NCBI RefSeq assembly: GCF_048007035.1
Contig: NZ_CP180355.1
Coordinates: forward strand, 2,356,001 to 2,420,000
DNA length: 64,000 nucleotides
Direction of reading: 5' to 3'
Source of the DNA: Imperialibacter sp963977595
GTDB taxonomy: Bacteria > Bacteroidota > Bacteroidia > Cytophagales > Cyclobacteriaceae
Positions 34,684 to 46,000 of the stretch are shown here, in pieces. The translations under genes and the position numbers were made by a program. Within the stretch, counting starts at the first letter, position 1; each line of letters opens with the position of its first letter. Below the pieces are notes generated by a model. The model did no database searches, was not told where the DNA came from, and saw nothing but the letters and a program-made list of their open reading frames with translations.

Positions 34684-35814
34684 CTAGTTTCCTTTGGCCT
34701 GGATGTGCACATTCAGGTCATTGCCTTCAATCACCATAGAAGGAACATCGAGCACCTGAATGGTGGGTATTAAAGTGCCCTCCAAATTAAAAGGGATTGG
34801 GCCTCCATACACACCCATGTCGGTGCCATTGGTGCCTGAGCCAAGAGCAGGTGAGCCCGTATCCAGGGTTGGGTCAAATGTTGAGAGAGAGGGAACTCCC
34901 GTTCCAAATGAGACATTGACAAAAAGAGGGTCTTGACCAGTAATATTATTAACACTTGTGTTGCCACCAGTAGTGAGAAATCCTTGAGTGGCCTTGCTGG
35001 TAAAGCTCAAATTGTTTTCAAAAGTGTTATTGGAAAGTACCACTTTTCCCCTTGGCCCAATACCGTAAAAAATGTTGTTTTTCACTATGCTGTTTCTGAG
35101 CTCTTCGAAAGCGAACCAGCCGCTACTGATCCCATCGTTGTGTATGAACAAATTGTTTTCGATGGTGCTGAGGTCTGTTGTCAGTGTCCCCTGCTGTGCG
35201 TTGCAACAATCTGAACCACTTGAACCATAAATAACATTGTTTGCAATAACCACGTTGGAAACATACCCCGCCAATAAGTCTATTGTTTCCTCCGTTGAAG
35301 TGCCAATTCCATGCCCAAGCAAATTATTTCTAATTATGATGTTGTTGAGTGTGGTTGTGCTTCCTTCATGCTGAATTCTCAGTATCTGACTATTTTCAAG
35401 AAGCAAATTGCTTAGAGTCCCGGCAACACCACCGAGAGTAAGTGATGCGGAAATAACCATTCCCGATATCCGGGTACCGCTTGCCGCCGGGTCGGCTATC
35501 TCGACCGTAGTTACGTAGGATCTGCTGGAGCCATCAGTATCCGGAAAAAGCCCAATTCCAAAAATATTAAGTCGCTTGTCAATAGTGATTGCTCCATAAC
35601 TGCTGGAGCTCCGTATTACGTGAATAATGTCATCATCCGCCGCCGCCGCAATGGCGTCCTGCAGAGCTGTTGAACCAACAAAAACAGCACCCGGCACGGC
35701 TACTGCCCCCGGGTTTCTATCCGCCGTCAAAATGTTTTGAGCACTTCCGAAGTAAGTCATGAGCATCCCCAAAAGAAAGGCAAGCCCATTTTTTTGCTTA
35801 AAAAAGGTTTTCAT
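34684..35814 (-). CDS. Exported parallel beta-helix repeat protein
   Basis: 376 residues with a signal peptide (about 8-26, ending FGSAQ). A region beginning ALQDAIAAAADDDIIHVIRSSSSYG resembles the first turn of pectate-lyase-like beta-helices. It is followed by short strands with N-rich turns (NNIIIRNNLLGHG, NVVIANNVIYGSSG, NNTFENNLSF) to about 300. The C-terminus (LGSGTNGTDMGVYGGP) matches the end of this fold, and a short tail follows. There is no T9SS sorting domain and no clear catalytic motif, so binding rather than cleavage is as likely. Its short distance to the next gene suggests co-transcription. Confidence 0.75.
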   Translation of the reverse strand: MKTFFKQKNGLAFLLGMLMTYFGSAQNILTADRNPGAVAVPGAVFVGSTALQDAIAAAADDDIIHVIRSSSSYGAITIDKRLNIFGIGLFPDTDGSSRSYVTTVEIADPAASGTRISGMVISASLTLGGVAGTLSNLLLENSQILRIQHEGSTTTLNNIIIRNNLLGHGIGTSTEETIDLLAGYVSNVVIANNVIYGSSGSDCCNAQQGTLTTDLSTIENNLFIHNDGISSGWFAFEELRNSIVKNNIFYGIGPRGKVVLSNNTFENNLSFTSKATQGFLTTGGNTSVNNITGQDPLFVNVSFGTGVPSLSTFDPTLDTGSPALGSGTNGTDMGVYGGPIPFNLEGTLIPTIQVLDVPSMVIEGNDLNVHIQAKGN

Positions 35815-35841
35815 GATCCTGAGAGTTAGTTAAAAACTTGA

Positions 35842-35854
35842 GCTGATGATCAGC
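35842..35854. terminator. Palindrome, possible terminator after the regulator gene
   Basis: GCTGATGATCAGC lies in the 152-bp gap between the hybrid regulator gene and the beta-helix gene. On the minus strand it can fold as a 5-bp stem with a 3-nt loop and is followed within a few bases by TTTTT, a weak intrinsic terminator shape. It could equally be an operator for the beta-helix gene. The rest of the gap shows no clear promoter. Confidence 0.3.
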
Positions 35855-35966
35855 CTTTTGGCTTTTTCATAGCTACAAGTTCGGCCCTCAGATACCTGCA
35901 TGCTAACAGCCACGTAACACGGACTCACACAGATGTAACATATAGCCCAAAAAATCTCAGAAGTTC

Positions 35967-38900
35967 CTAGTGGCTTGATTTTTCCTCAAGTTCCGAGGGC
36001 AGCAGACCATACTCTTCTTTGAAGCATTTCGAAAAATAAGAAAGGTTATTGAAGCCCACCTCAAAGGCAATTTCTGTCACGGTGGCGCTCCTCTGCCGGA
36101 TAAGCTGGTGAGCTCGCTTCAAGCGGATGGATCTGATGAACTCGCTGGGTGATTGGTCAGTAAGTGCCTTCAGCTTACGGTGGAGGTGCATCCGACTCAT
36201 GGACATTTCATCACTCAGCCATTCTACATTTAATTCCGAATCTGCCAGATGCTTCTCCACTAGCGCCACCGCTTTTCTGATAAAAGTTTCGTCCATTGAC
36301 ATGGCTTCTACTGAACTCGGCTCCAACAAGACCTGCTGGCGGATTCTTTCCCTCAACTTTTGTCTGATATTAATCAGGTTGTCAATCCGCACGGCCAGCT
36401 CCTTCCCGTCAAATGGCTTGGTTAAATAGTCATCAGCTCCTGTTACAAGCCCTTCAATTTTATCTTCACTGTCGGCCCGGGCGGTCAGAAGCACAACAGG
36501 AATATGGGAAGTGCCAACATGTTCCTTCAATTTCTTCGTCAACGTATACCCATCCATGACCGGCATCATTACATCGCTGATGATCAAATCGGGTACCTTT
36601 TCTTTCGACATAGCCAACCCTTCTTCTCCATCGCCTGCTTCAAGAATTCTAAATTGTCCCTCCAGTTGGCTTTTGATATAGGCTCTCACATCCGGATTGT
36701 CTTCAACTACCAGCACGACAAGGCGGCCATCGTCAGCCACTATGCCAGTCTCTGTCAAAACTTTGCTTTTAGCCGGCTTTGTGGCAACATCGGCGGTCAC
36801 TTTTTCTGCAACAATTTCGTCTTTCCCAAAGTGAGCGCTTCCTTTAAGCAATTTGACAGTAAACACTGTACCCTTGTCTCTGGTACTTCTGACACTAATT
36901 GACCCATAATGAAGCTCAACAAGTTCCCGGGTCAGCGCCAGCCCGATCCCTGAACCTTCCTGAAATCTAGTTATTGAGCTATCTACCTGATAAAACCTCT
37001 CAAAAATATTTTTCAGTTGATCTTCAGGGATTCCAATGCCTGAATCCGCCACATCAATTTCGACGGATTCTTGTAATTCTCTTATGGTCAAACTGACGCT
37101 TCCGCCGTCTTCTGTGAACTTAATTGCGTTAGTGATTAGATTAAAAAAGACTTTTTCAATTTTGTCTACATCAAAAAAAATGTCCAGCGAGTCTACCTCC
37201 GAGTAAATAGACAACGTCAACCCCCGGCGCTCTGCCAGCGAGTCAAATGATCTGGTCAGCCCTTTCACAAATGATACAAAATCATATTTTGCAGCTTCTA
37301 ACTTCAGCAAGCCGGTCTCCAGCTTCGACAGATCCAAAAGCTGGTTGATCAATCGCAAAAGCCGGTCGGCGTTGGACTTCATCATGCTCAGCACGCTGCC
37401 CGGCATCACTGCATCGTTGCCATCCGCCCGATCGTTTAGCGGGCCAAGTATTAGGGTGAGCGGTGTTCGAAACTCATGGGAAATATTGGCAAAGAAGTTA
37501 GATTTCACTTTGTCCATTTCCTGAAGCTGCCTGGCCTGCTCCTCAAGCTGTGCATTCTTTTGCTCGATTTCTTGTGTTCGCTGTGCTACAATGCGTTCAA
37601 GCACCAATTTTTCTTCTTTAAGTTGTTTGGAGCGCCGACGAATAGTCAACTGTATCGTTCCCACAAACAACGCCAGGTAAATGACAAATGCCCACCAGGT
37701 GCGATACCATGGCGGAAGGATCAAAAAAGAATAGGAATCAACCTTGCCCTGTACACCATAAATGTTTCTCCCTCGTACATAGAAAGTATAAGACCCTTCA
37801 GACAAGTTCGTAAAGTCTTTTTGTGTCTCCGTTGTCCAGGCCGACCAGTCTTCATCATATCCTCCCAGCATAGTTTGGTATTCGTTTTTTTCTGCAAAGT
37901 CGAAACTGGTTGCCGCAAATTGAAACCGTATGAAATTGTTCGGAAATTCCAATTTGGGGGCTACCATTGCTTCTTCCTTCTGGTTGCCACCAAAAATCAG
38001 GGAATCACTTTTGATGATAACCCGCCTTATGAGTGTATTGAAAGTTCTATCATAATTAACGGAGACACTATTGTCATGTCGCAACAAAAGATCGTTGCCC
38101 CCCAGCCAGGTAATGCCATTAGGCTCTGAATAGATATAAAAAAGGTTGACGTCTTCCAATCCCGCAAATGCGTTATTCACCCAGGCGTACTTTCCATCTT
38201 CTCCCCTTTTTGCATAGCCAGTATCCCTAACCTTCTTATCACGATTGTATACATGTATCCATGCTCTACCATCAGTCCCTTCCTCAAAGCTATAGGCGGC
38301 ATGAGAGCCATTGGCCAGCATATCTCCAAAAGTAGAATCAGGTCGAAATTTATTCAGCCCAGCATCAAACTGAAAAATACCACGGTGGGTGACTATAACC
38401 TTACCTCCTCCGTATGGATAAACAAAATTTTCAACCATGGAGGGCAGGCCCCCCAGCGTATCATACAGCTGCGCCTCCTGAATCTCAAGCGGTGAGCCCG
38501 AATCCGTTTTCAGTCGATAAATACCACGATGAAAGGTGCTAATCCAAAGAATACTATCCACACCCAGCATTCGGCGGATTTCCCCTCCGACATCAGGTAG
38601 TTTTCCGAGACTATCCCATTTTCCGCCTTTCACTTCGAACACTGCTACGCCATCGGTAGTGCCGCCGTAAACAATGTCTGGGTTTTGCGGAGATTGATAA
38701 AGTTGGCGATATCCCTGAGGAGCTACAGGAACTTGCTCGAAGCCGCTTTTAGTCAATACCTTAATGCCAAAATCGGTGGCAACTACTAAAGAACGGTCGA
38801 TCGTCAGAAAAGACCAGGCACTATTGGCCCCCTCAATGCCACTGAACATTGCGCCGTCCATATCATTCCGCATTCTTGAGACTTCATGGCCCGTTGCTAC

Positions 38901-39953
38901 ATAGAGTTCATTGTCATGCCTGATAATGGAATTCACTATGCCACGAACACCATTTTTTTGGTCAAAACGAGTAATTGGAGATGCAACGTCAACCTTACTT
39001 ATTCCGTTGTCGAGCGCCAACCATACGGCACCACCATAGTCGACAAATGCAGCGTGAACCGCATCATTTTGAAGCCCGTTGCCAGTATGAAGTCTGTATT
39101 TTAACTCCCCACCACCTGTAACTACTACTGTTCCCCCCAGTATGGTACTTAGCATCATGCTTCCATCCTCTAACCAAATGCCATGATAAAGCAGGCTTGC
39201 CTTAAGCGAAGCATCAATTTCAGTGGGAAATACTGAAAATTCTTTCCCGTCGAAGTGATAAAGTCCATCATTTGCTGTCCCAATGACCAAGCCCCCACCA
39301 GCTTTATTCCCAAGCATAAAATAGAATCGCTTGTCCATCAGTTTCTCACTCCCCGGCACCAGCTGCAGAGAGTCTGCGACAAGCTTCAGAAGACCCACAT
39401 TTCGCTGCTGCACATAGAAATCATTGTTTACGTAAAATGAGATGCCAAATGTGTTTTCGCCTGACTGCCAGGTCTTCATTTTCGACCCATCCCACCGGAA
39501 AATGTGACTATACCCACAAAAATAAGTCCCTTCAGGAGTCGAGAAGGTTCTTCGCATATTTCTAAAATCCTTATTTTCCTCCCCCACCTCAGACTTGAGG
39601 GATACAAACTGCATTTGCCCGATTGAGTCCGGTGCCAGATAGCCGATTTCGTCGTAGCCGCCAGCGAAAATTCTATTATTTTCATCCTTAGCGAGAGAGA
39701 AAAACAGGCCGGTTTTAGTTTCAATTATCCTCCATCGAACGCCATCAAACTCTAAAACCCCATTGGTATTGGCAAAGTACAGCACTCCTTTTTCATCCTG
39801 AATCGTGGCCCAGTTTTGAGCGTGCCCGCCAGTTTCTTTATGGCTGAAATTCGTTATTAGTGGAATCCCCATCTCATTGCGGCTTTGCCCAAAAAGGTTT
39901 TGCCAGCTAAAAAAAATGATGAGTACCATGAGACCTCTGAAAGCAAGTTTCAT
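35967..39953 (-). CDS. Hybrid two-component system regulator: sensor kinase, receiver and AraC domain
   Basis: 1328 residues in one chain. Signal/anchor (1-22); a periplasmic two-propeller sensor of Reg_prop repeats (about 30-650); a Y_Y_Y domain (about 670-745); one membrane helix (about 752-774) and a coiled coil. The histidine kinase has phospho-acceptor H826 in ANISHEFRTP and ATP-binding motifs NAIKF, DSGIGI and GSGIGLAL. The receiver has D1127 in IISDVMMP, and an AraC-type HTH closes the chain (about 1225-1325). Such HTCS proteins usually sense glycan pieces and switch on utilisation loci. No SusC/SusD or glycoside hydrolase is nearby, so the giant surface proteins around it are the likely targets. 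That is inference. Confidence 0.93.
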   Translation of the reverse strand: MKLAFRGLMVLIIFFSWQNLFGQSRNEMGIPLITNFSHKETGGHAQNWATIQDEKGVLYFANTNGVLEFDGVRWRIIETKTGLFFSLAKDENNRIFAGGYDEIGYLAPDSIGQMQFVSLKSEVGEENKDFRNMRRTFSTPEGTYFCGYSHIFRWDGSKMKTWQSGENTFGISFYVNNDFYVQQRNVGLLKLVADSLQLVPGSEKLMDKRFYFMLGNKAGGGLVIGTANDGLYHFDGKEFSVFPTEIDASLKASLLYHGIWLEDGSMMLSTILGGTVVVTGGGELKYRLHTGNGLQNDAVHAAFVDYGGAVWLALDNGISKVDVASPITRFDQKNGVRGIVNSIIRHDNELYVATGHEVSRMRNDMDGAMFSGIEGANSAWSFLTIDRSLVVATDFGIKVLTKSGFEQVPVAPQGYRQLYQSPQNPDIVYGGTTDGVAVFEVKGGKWDSLGKLPDVGGEIRRMLGVDSILWISTFHRGIYRLKTDSGSPLEIQEAQLYDTLGGLPSMVENFVYPYGGGKVIVTHRGIFQFDAGLNKFRPDSTFGDMLANGSHAAYSFEEGTDGRAWIHVYNRDKKVRDTGYAKRGEDGKYAWVNNAFAGLEDVNLFYIYSEPNGITWLGGNDLLLRHDNSVSVNYDRTFNTLIRRVIIKSDSLIFGGNQKEEAMVAPKLEFPNNFIRFQFAATSFDFAEKNEYQTMLGGYDEDWSAWTTETQKDFTNLSEGSYTFYVRGRNIYGVQGKVDSYSFLILPPWYRTWWAFVIYLALFVGTIQLTIRRRSKQLKEEKLVLERIVAQRTQEIEQKNAQLEEQARQLQEMDKVKSNFFANISHEFRTPLTLILGPLNDRADGNDAVMPGSVLSMMKSNADRLLRLINQLLDLSKLETGLLKLEAAKYDFVSFVKGLTRSFDSLAERRGLTLSIYSEVDSLDIFFDVDKIEKVFFNLITNAIKFTEDGGSVSLTIRELQESVEIDVADSGIGIPEDQLKNIFERFYQVDSSITRFQEGSGIGLALTRELVELHYGSISVRSTRDKGTVFTVKLLKGSAHFGKDEIVAEKVTADVATKPAKSKVLTETGIVADDGRLVVLVVEDNPDVRAYIKSQLEGQFRILEAGDGEEGLAMSKEKVPDLIISDVMMPVMDGYTLTKKLKEHVGTSHIPVVLLTARADSEDKIEGLVTGADDYLTKPFDGKELAVRIDNLINIRQKLRERIRQQVLLEPSSVEAMSMDETFIRKAVALVEKHLADSELNVEWLSDEMSMSRMHLHRKLKALTDQSPSEFIRSIRLKRAHQLIRQRSATVTEIAFEVGFNNLSYFSKCFKEEYGLLPSELEEKSSH

Positions 39954-40089
39954 ACGATCGAAGGTTAGATTGCAGGTGCAAATTATCGGCTGAGCAGCTA
40001 TAACAGATTAGAACTTAGCGCATAATATACTGAAATACAACTACTTGCGTTAAAAAAATTTACCAATCAGAATCGCATGTGATTCCTGG

Positions 40090-43000
40090 CTACTTCTTCA
40101 ATATCAACCTGAATGAGGCTATCTCTATTCCATTCCTATGCTTGTCAAAAAATCTCAATATATATAGACCGTTTTTAACATCCGTCAGATCAAATACCGT
40201 CTGCTGGTTGGTTCCCGGCCGCACCTCTTTCGACATTATTGCCCGACCGGTCAAATCCGTAAGCTCTGCGAACACGTTGCCCTTTACAAGCTTCTCGTAC
40301 CTAATCGTAATATAGTCATCCGCTGGATTCGGATACACCACCAGCCCCTTGAAGTAATCCAGATAGATGCCTGTCTCTTCCACCTTGGTCACCACAATCT
40401 TAGTTGGCGTAGCCAACGCATTGATACGGATGCTGTTCTGCTCAACACCACTGCCACCCCCCAACTGAAAGTCGATAAACGATGTAGGATCCATCGGAAT
40501 ACCCGGATACTGAATGTTGACACGGTAGTCTCCATCAGGCAGGTTGTTCATCTCAAACTGACCCGTTTCATCTGTCTGAACATAGGCGATCAGCTCATAG
40601 TCATCTTCATTGTCCTTAGCTCTGAACCGTGACCGGCTCACACTAACGCCTGCTCCCTGCACACGGCTGCGGTCAAGCACCTTGCCTCCAGTGTCCCCAA
40701 AGTCTGATTCAAAAAGACCTTTGAACGTGTTGTCTCCATCTGCTGGCGTCAATTCCCTCGGTACGTTAACCATCGTCAACACCAGGTCGCCAATATTGTC
40801 TCTTAGCTGGATCAGATCAGCAAACACCCAGTCGATCGTGCTGCGGTAGTAACTCGGGATGTATACTTGTTTGTCCTGCTCGCCGTACAATAGATAGTCT
40901 CCCAGTACCACATCGTTGATTGTAAGCACACCATTGTCGCTACTTGTGTAAAAACCTGTCGTATCATAGGCACCTGTCTTTACTCCCAGCAATGCACCAT
41001 TTGCATTGGCAACACTAGCGTTGTTCAGGTCGATAATGCTGCCTGTTATCATGGCCGTGCCCAGCACTCTTTGTACTTCGCTTCGCAAGGTCAGCCCTGC
41101 CACTTTGCTGCTGGTTATCTCCAGCTCGTAGCTTCCCATGTTCTCATACCTTATCGGGCCCAGTTGATAGGTGCTGCTGGTTCCTGCTGCTATCGGTGAG
41201 CCATTGCGGTACCACTGGTAGCTATTGGCTGTACCACCAACGGGTACCTCTACTGTTACTGCTGTGTTCACAGCTATCTTTTCGTCTCTCGCCTGGCCGG
41301 TCAGTTTCTGAGGGGCGTAGTTGATACTGGCAATACCTACGTTGGGCTCCAAGTCGTCAAACTGTAGCCGGTTGTTGCTCACATTAAAGGTGGTGAGCTC
41401 TATGATGTTAGTCAGAGCTGGTAAGCTGCTTACCTCATTGTTGGAGATATCGATAGCTGTCAGCCTTCGCATGTCACCGAGACGTAGTGGCAATTCACCT
41501 ACCAGATTGTTGGACGGAAGGGTTATGCCTGTAACACGGTCGTTCGCTACTGTGATCCCAAACCAGCTCGCTATGTCAGCTGTGTTCCAGTTTGTATTAT
41601 TATTCCAGCTATCGCCCCCCGTTAGGTTATAAAGCTCGGTCAATATAAGCCTGTCCCGTTCCAATGAGCTTACCCGAAGTGTTATTGGAAGCGTGGTCAA
41701 CGTAAGGTTGGGCAGCTGGGTGTTGCTAACCTGAGCTGTATAGCTTCCTTCCTCAGCAAATGTTGGAAAGGCTATCGTGTACACCGGCCCGGTAGCACCA
41801 TCGATGGCTGTTCCGTTTTTATACCACTGATACTGGTTTGAAGCCCCCGCACTTGTCCGGTCAATGGATAAAGGCTCTCCTCGCTCCTGAAGCAGGTCAA
41901 CTGCGGTAAACAAGTCCGCTTGCGGTGAGTAGCTAAACGTCGTTACTCCTGCAAACTGCTCCAGGGAGCCAAAGTCCAGTTGATTGGAAGACAGATCCAA
42001 TACTTGCAGTGCTGCCAGGTTAGCATTGGCTGGCACCGTGGTGATTTGGTTATTGGCCAAGTCGAGTTGTATTAAAGCATTTAGCTCGGTGCCGGTCAGC
42101 GTTGGGAAAGCGCCCGTCACGTTGTTGGAGGCAAGGTTGACAGCCGTCACACGACTGTTCTCTACAACAACGCCCGACCAACCTCTCAACTGGGCTGCTT
42201 TCCAGTTTGCTGAATTTGTCCAGCCTGCACCGCCCATTTCATCGTAGATCTTCACCAAAGCTGTGGAGTCAGATGTTAGCTCTGCGGAATGGAGCGTTTT
42301 TACTTCTATGGTATTTGAGTAGGCCGTTTCAGCTGTTCCTGCAAAGGCCTTCAACCGGTAGTAGTAGCTACTTGCATGGTACAGGCCAGTTACAATAACT
42401 GTTGTATCAGTCTGTTCCTTTGGATCAAAACCAGTCAACCTGGTCGTAAAAAGGGCGTCGGTAGCTACTTCAAGGCGGTAGCCGTCAACCCCTGACAATT
42501 GATTCCAATAGGCGGTAAAGCCAAAGGTCGTCACATTGCTGCCAGCCAGAGCAACGGGGGCCTCAGGCTCATCAGTAAGCTGGATAGTAATTATGGCAAC
42601 CACTGAATCCACCGCATCGGTCACGCCAACATTGAGCTGAAATTCAGGAGTCGTTTCATAGTCTAAACCCACTACCTGAGCTACTGTAATTAAACCAGTG
42701 CTGGGGTCAACAGCAAAAGTACCGCCTGTATTGCCACTCGCTATAAAGAAGCTCAATGGATCCGAATCCACATCACTAAATACCAGCTGCGCCTCAAAGG
42801 CTGCATCATTCTCAACAGTTGTAAAACTTTGCTCCACAAACACCGGAGCATCATTCACTGCTGTAACATTTACACTGGCGATCACTCCTGCAGTAGCCGA
42901 TACTCCACCACCATCGTCGACGGCCAATAACTCCATTGCTCCTATACCTGGTCCGTTTACATTTCCCTCCGGCGTCCAATAGGCATTATTTGTTGCATCG

Positions 43001-46000
43001 ATAACATCATTAGTGGTAGCTACAAACGGGGTAGCAATGCCTGCGCTTGCTCCAATTTTCAAGCTACCGCTGGTAACGGCTGTTACTTTGAATCCCATCA
43101 CAGTGCCGTCTACGTCGGTTTCGTTTCCCTGGGCTAACAATTGCGCAAGTGTAGTCTGCACTTCTGTGTCTTCAAGGGCAGTGGTAATTGCGTTGGTGAA
43201 AAACGTAAATGTCGGCAAGTCGTTGACCGGGACGATGGTAATATTAACCGAGACTGTAGTTGTGGTGTTGGATCCATCGGTAAGTGTGAAAGCAAAGCCG
43301 TCAATAAAGTTTTCACTTCCATCGTGCTGATAGCTTACGGTGCCGTTAATCAAATTCTGCTGACTGAAACTTGTAGTAGCACTCCCGCTTAATTGAACAG
43401 ATCCGAAAACCGGACTACTAATTAGGTTGTACACCAAAGTCGTCGCAGCCGGAACATCAGGATCGCTTCCGCTCAACTCCGATAGCTGAATAATGTGATT
43501 GGCTCCCTCATTTAAAGCAATTCCGGTATTGGTGTCAATCGTTGGCGGGCAGTTTTGACTGTCGCCAGTGAAAGTCCAGGTGTAACCGGAAATAAGAGAA
43601 GCTCTGGCTGAAGCAGCCGAACAGTATATCAATCCGGAAGCGCCAAGGTCTATTATGTTCGCAATAGGCAAAGCAGCCCAACCAATAAGAGTATTGTCAT
43701 AATTAGCAACAGAGAGCCCCGAGTTGTCAAGCATACCGTTCATAGCGGTTACATTAGAAATATCCCAGGCTCCAAGCGATTGATTAAACGAACTAGCATC
43801 GGTGAACATGTTGGCCATGGAGGTTACACTAGCAACATTCCACAAGCTGAGGTCTTGATTAAATGAAGCGGCGTTATTGAACATAAAGAACATATCAGCT
43901 ACACCGCTCACATCCCAACTACTCAGGTCCTGATTAAATGAAGTAGCGTCTTTGAACATATTGTCCATACTCAATGTCACGCCTGCACCCATTGTCCAGT
44001 TCAAAGGGGTGGCTGAAACGCCAGCTGCATCTCCATTATTAAACGAAGACGCACCGGAGAACATACCTGTCATTGACGTTACAGAACTTACATCCCAGTT
44101 ACTTAAGTTTTGATTAAAAGAAGTGGCAAACTCAAATGCCACAAACATATTCGTCACGTTACTTACATCCCAATTGGTTACGTCACCATTAAAACTTGAA
44201 GCACTACCAAACATGATAGCCATATTTGTAACGTTTGTTAAGTCAGGGGCATCGATAGCACCAGAGGTCAAATTACTACAGCCCCAAAAGGCTCTTTCCA
44301 TACTGCTCCAGACGATATCACCCCACTGTTCAATAGATTGAATTTTTAAAACCTCTTGCCCCTCACTTCCATTGTTAAAATAAATTCTAGGGAAATCTCC
44401 CGTAATCTCAATCTGATAGGTATCCCCATTGGTCAACCCAGTTATCTGATAATCGCCTGTTTGCCCTGTTATCAAACCATCACCCTGAAATGCCGTAGTA
44501 AGGTTGGCCCAAGTGATGTCATAGTTGTAGCCCGAGCCGGTCGTGGGTACAGTAATGGTACCATCGGTCGTCACCCAAGTGGTTATGAACGGTCGTTGTC
44601 CAACGGACGACTTAATAAAAGTAGGGCCATTGACCAGGTCTCCGTTATTGACCTTTGCTGACCTGTCAACTAGCTTGGTGCCAAGGTTTTCGTCCATGGG
44701 GTAGTAGGCTATCAAATTAGGCTCATCGCCTTGTGGCCGGGACAATCGATCGGAAAAATCTGTTTTTTCATAATTCCATATTTTAACTTCGTCGACCCTG
44801 CCGTCGAAGAAATTACAGTTGCAGCCAAATCCCTGTTTGCCAATGAATAAAGGATTTGTGTCACCATGACTCGAGGGGACGATGGAATAATTGGCAGTAC
44901 CTGCAGCTACTCCATTCACAAAAAATGCTACATCACGAGTTGTGGAATTAAAACTCACTGCCACATGTGCCCAGGAACTGAGTGGAACTGCACCTGGATC
45001 CGAAAAATGCCACTCGCTTGTTAAGCTTGAATTGGCCATCTCAAGGCCTAATGACCTGTCGGGTTGAACCTGAAGTATCAATACATCCGGATTACCTCCT
45101 CCGTTACCATTTCCTTTCGACAAAATGGTTTCATTGATGTTTGCCGTCAGAAAGACCCACGCTTCCAGCGTAAAATCATTTTCAACAAAGTTTAAATCCG
45201 GCTGGTGGTTGATTATAACCTGATCATCCACTCCATCAAGGTTGAGTGCAAAGCCAGGGAATGCTGTAGTAGTACCAAACTCCACCTGCGATTCGCTTCC
45301 GGCGTTTTCGAAGCCGTTGATTGGAGTGACCCGAAAAAAATACCCCTGATTAGCACCTGCATTGAAAACATAGGAATTTGCATCTACAGCCAAAGTATTC
45401 TCTACCTCAACAACGTTAACGGTGAACCCAAAATCGTCGGCCCGCTCGACTTTGTAAGCTAGCTCGTCTATCGAATTGTCAGTCCACTCCAGGGTGATCT
45501 CAGTGCCAGTGGATTTGTAGGCAATCAAATCGGTAGGAGCCGCTGGCGCTGGCGGATCAGGCACTCCTGAAGTTGTCCATTCATTGCCGACCATGTTAGT
45601 CAGACTTCCGTTCAAACCATTGCCTGACAAGTCAGGCAACACAAGTCCCGTTGTTTCATCGAAGCGATAATAGGCCAGTAGCCCAGCCTCACTGCCAATC
45701 AGTGATGCATATTTGTACTGATTAATCTCACTCAGCGTGCGTTCATCATCCCAGATTCTTATTTCATCGATGCTTCCTTCAATATTGAAGCTTCCGCCAA
45801 ATCTCCGGTCTCCGATATTCAAACGCCCAAATGAGTAGGCTGGTGTGCCAAGGGCGATAGATCCTACGTCCGTATCATCAATTCCATCGACATAGATCGC
45901 TCCATCGTTATTGCCACGGTAAACAACGGCCACATGGTGCCAGGAAGCGTCGGAGTAGGTACCAATGGTTTGCATGTTTCCGCCATTTACATTGAGCCCT

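Noticed and set aside
34684..35814. Active pectate lyase or other polysaccharide lyase
   Set aside because: The beta-helix shape is visible but I see no catalytic residue pattern of a known lyase family.
35815..35966. Riboswitch in the leader of the beta-helix gene
   Set aside because: Only short palindromes are present; no recognisable aptamer core, and the protein has no metabolic role that would suggest one.
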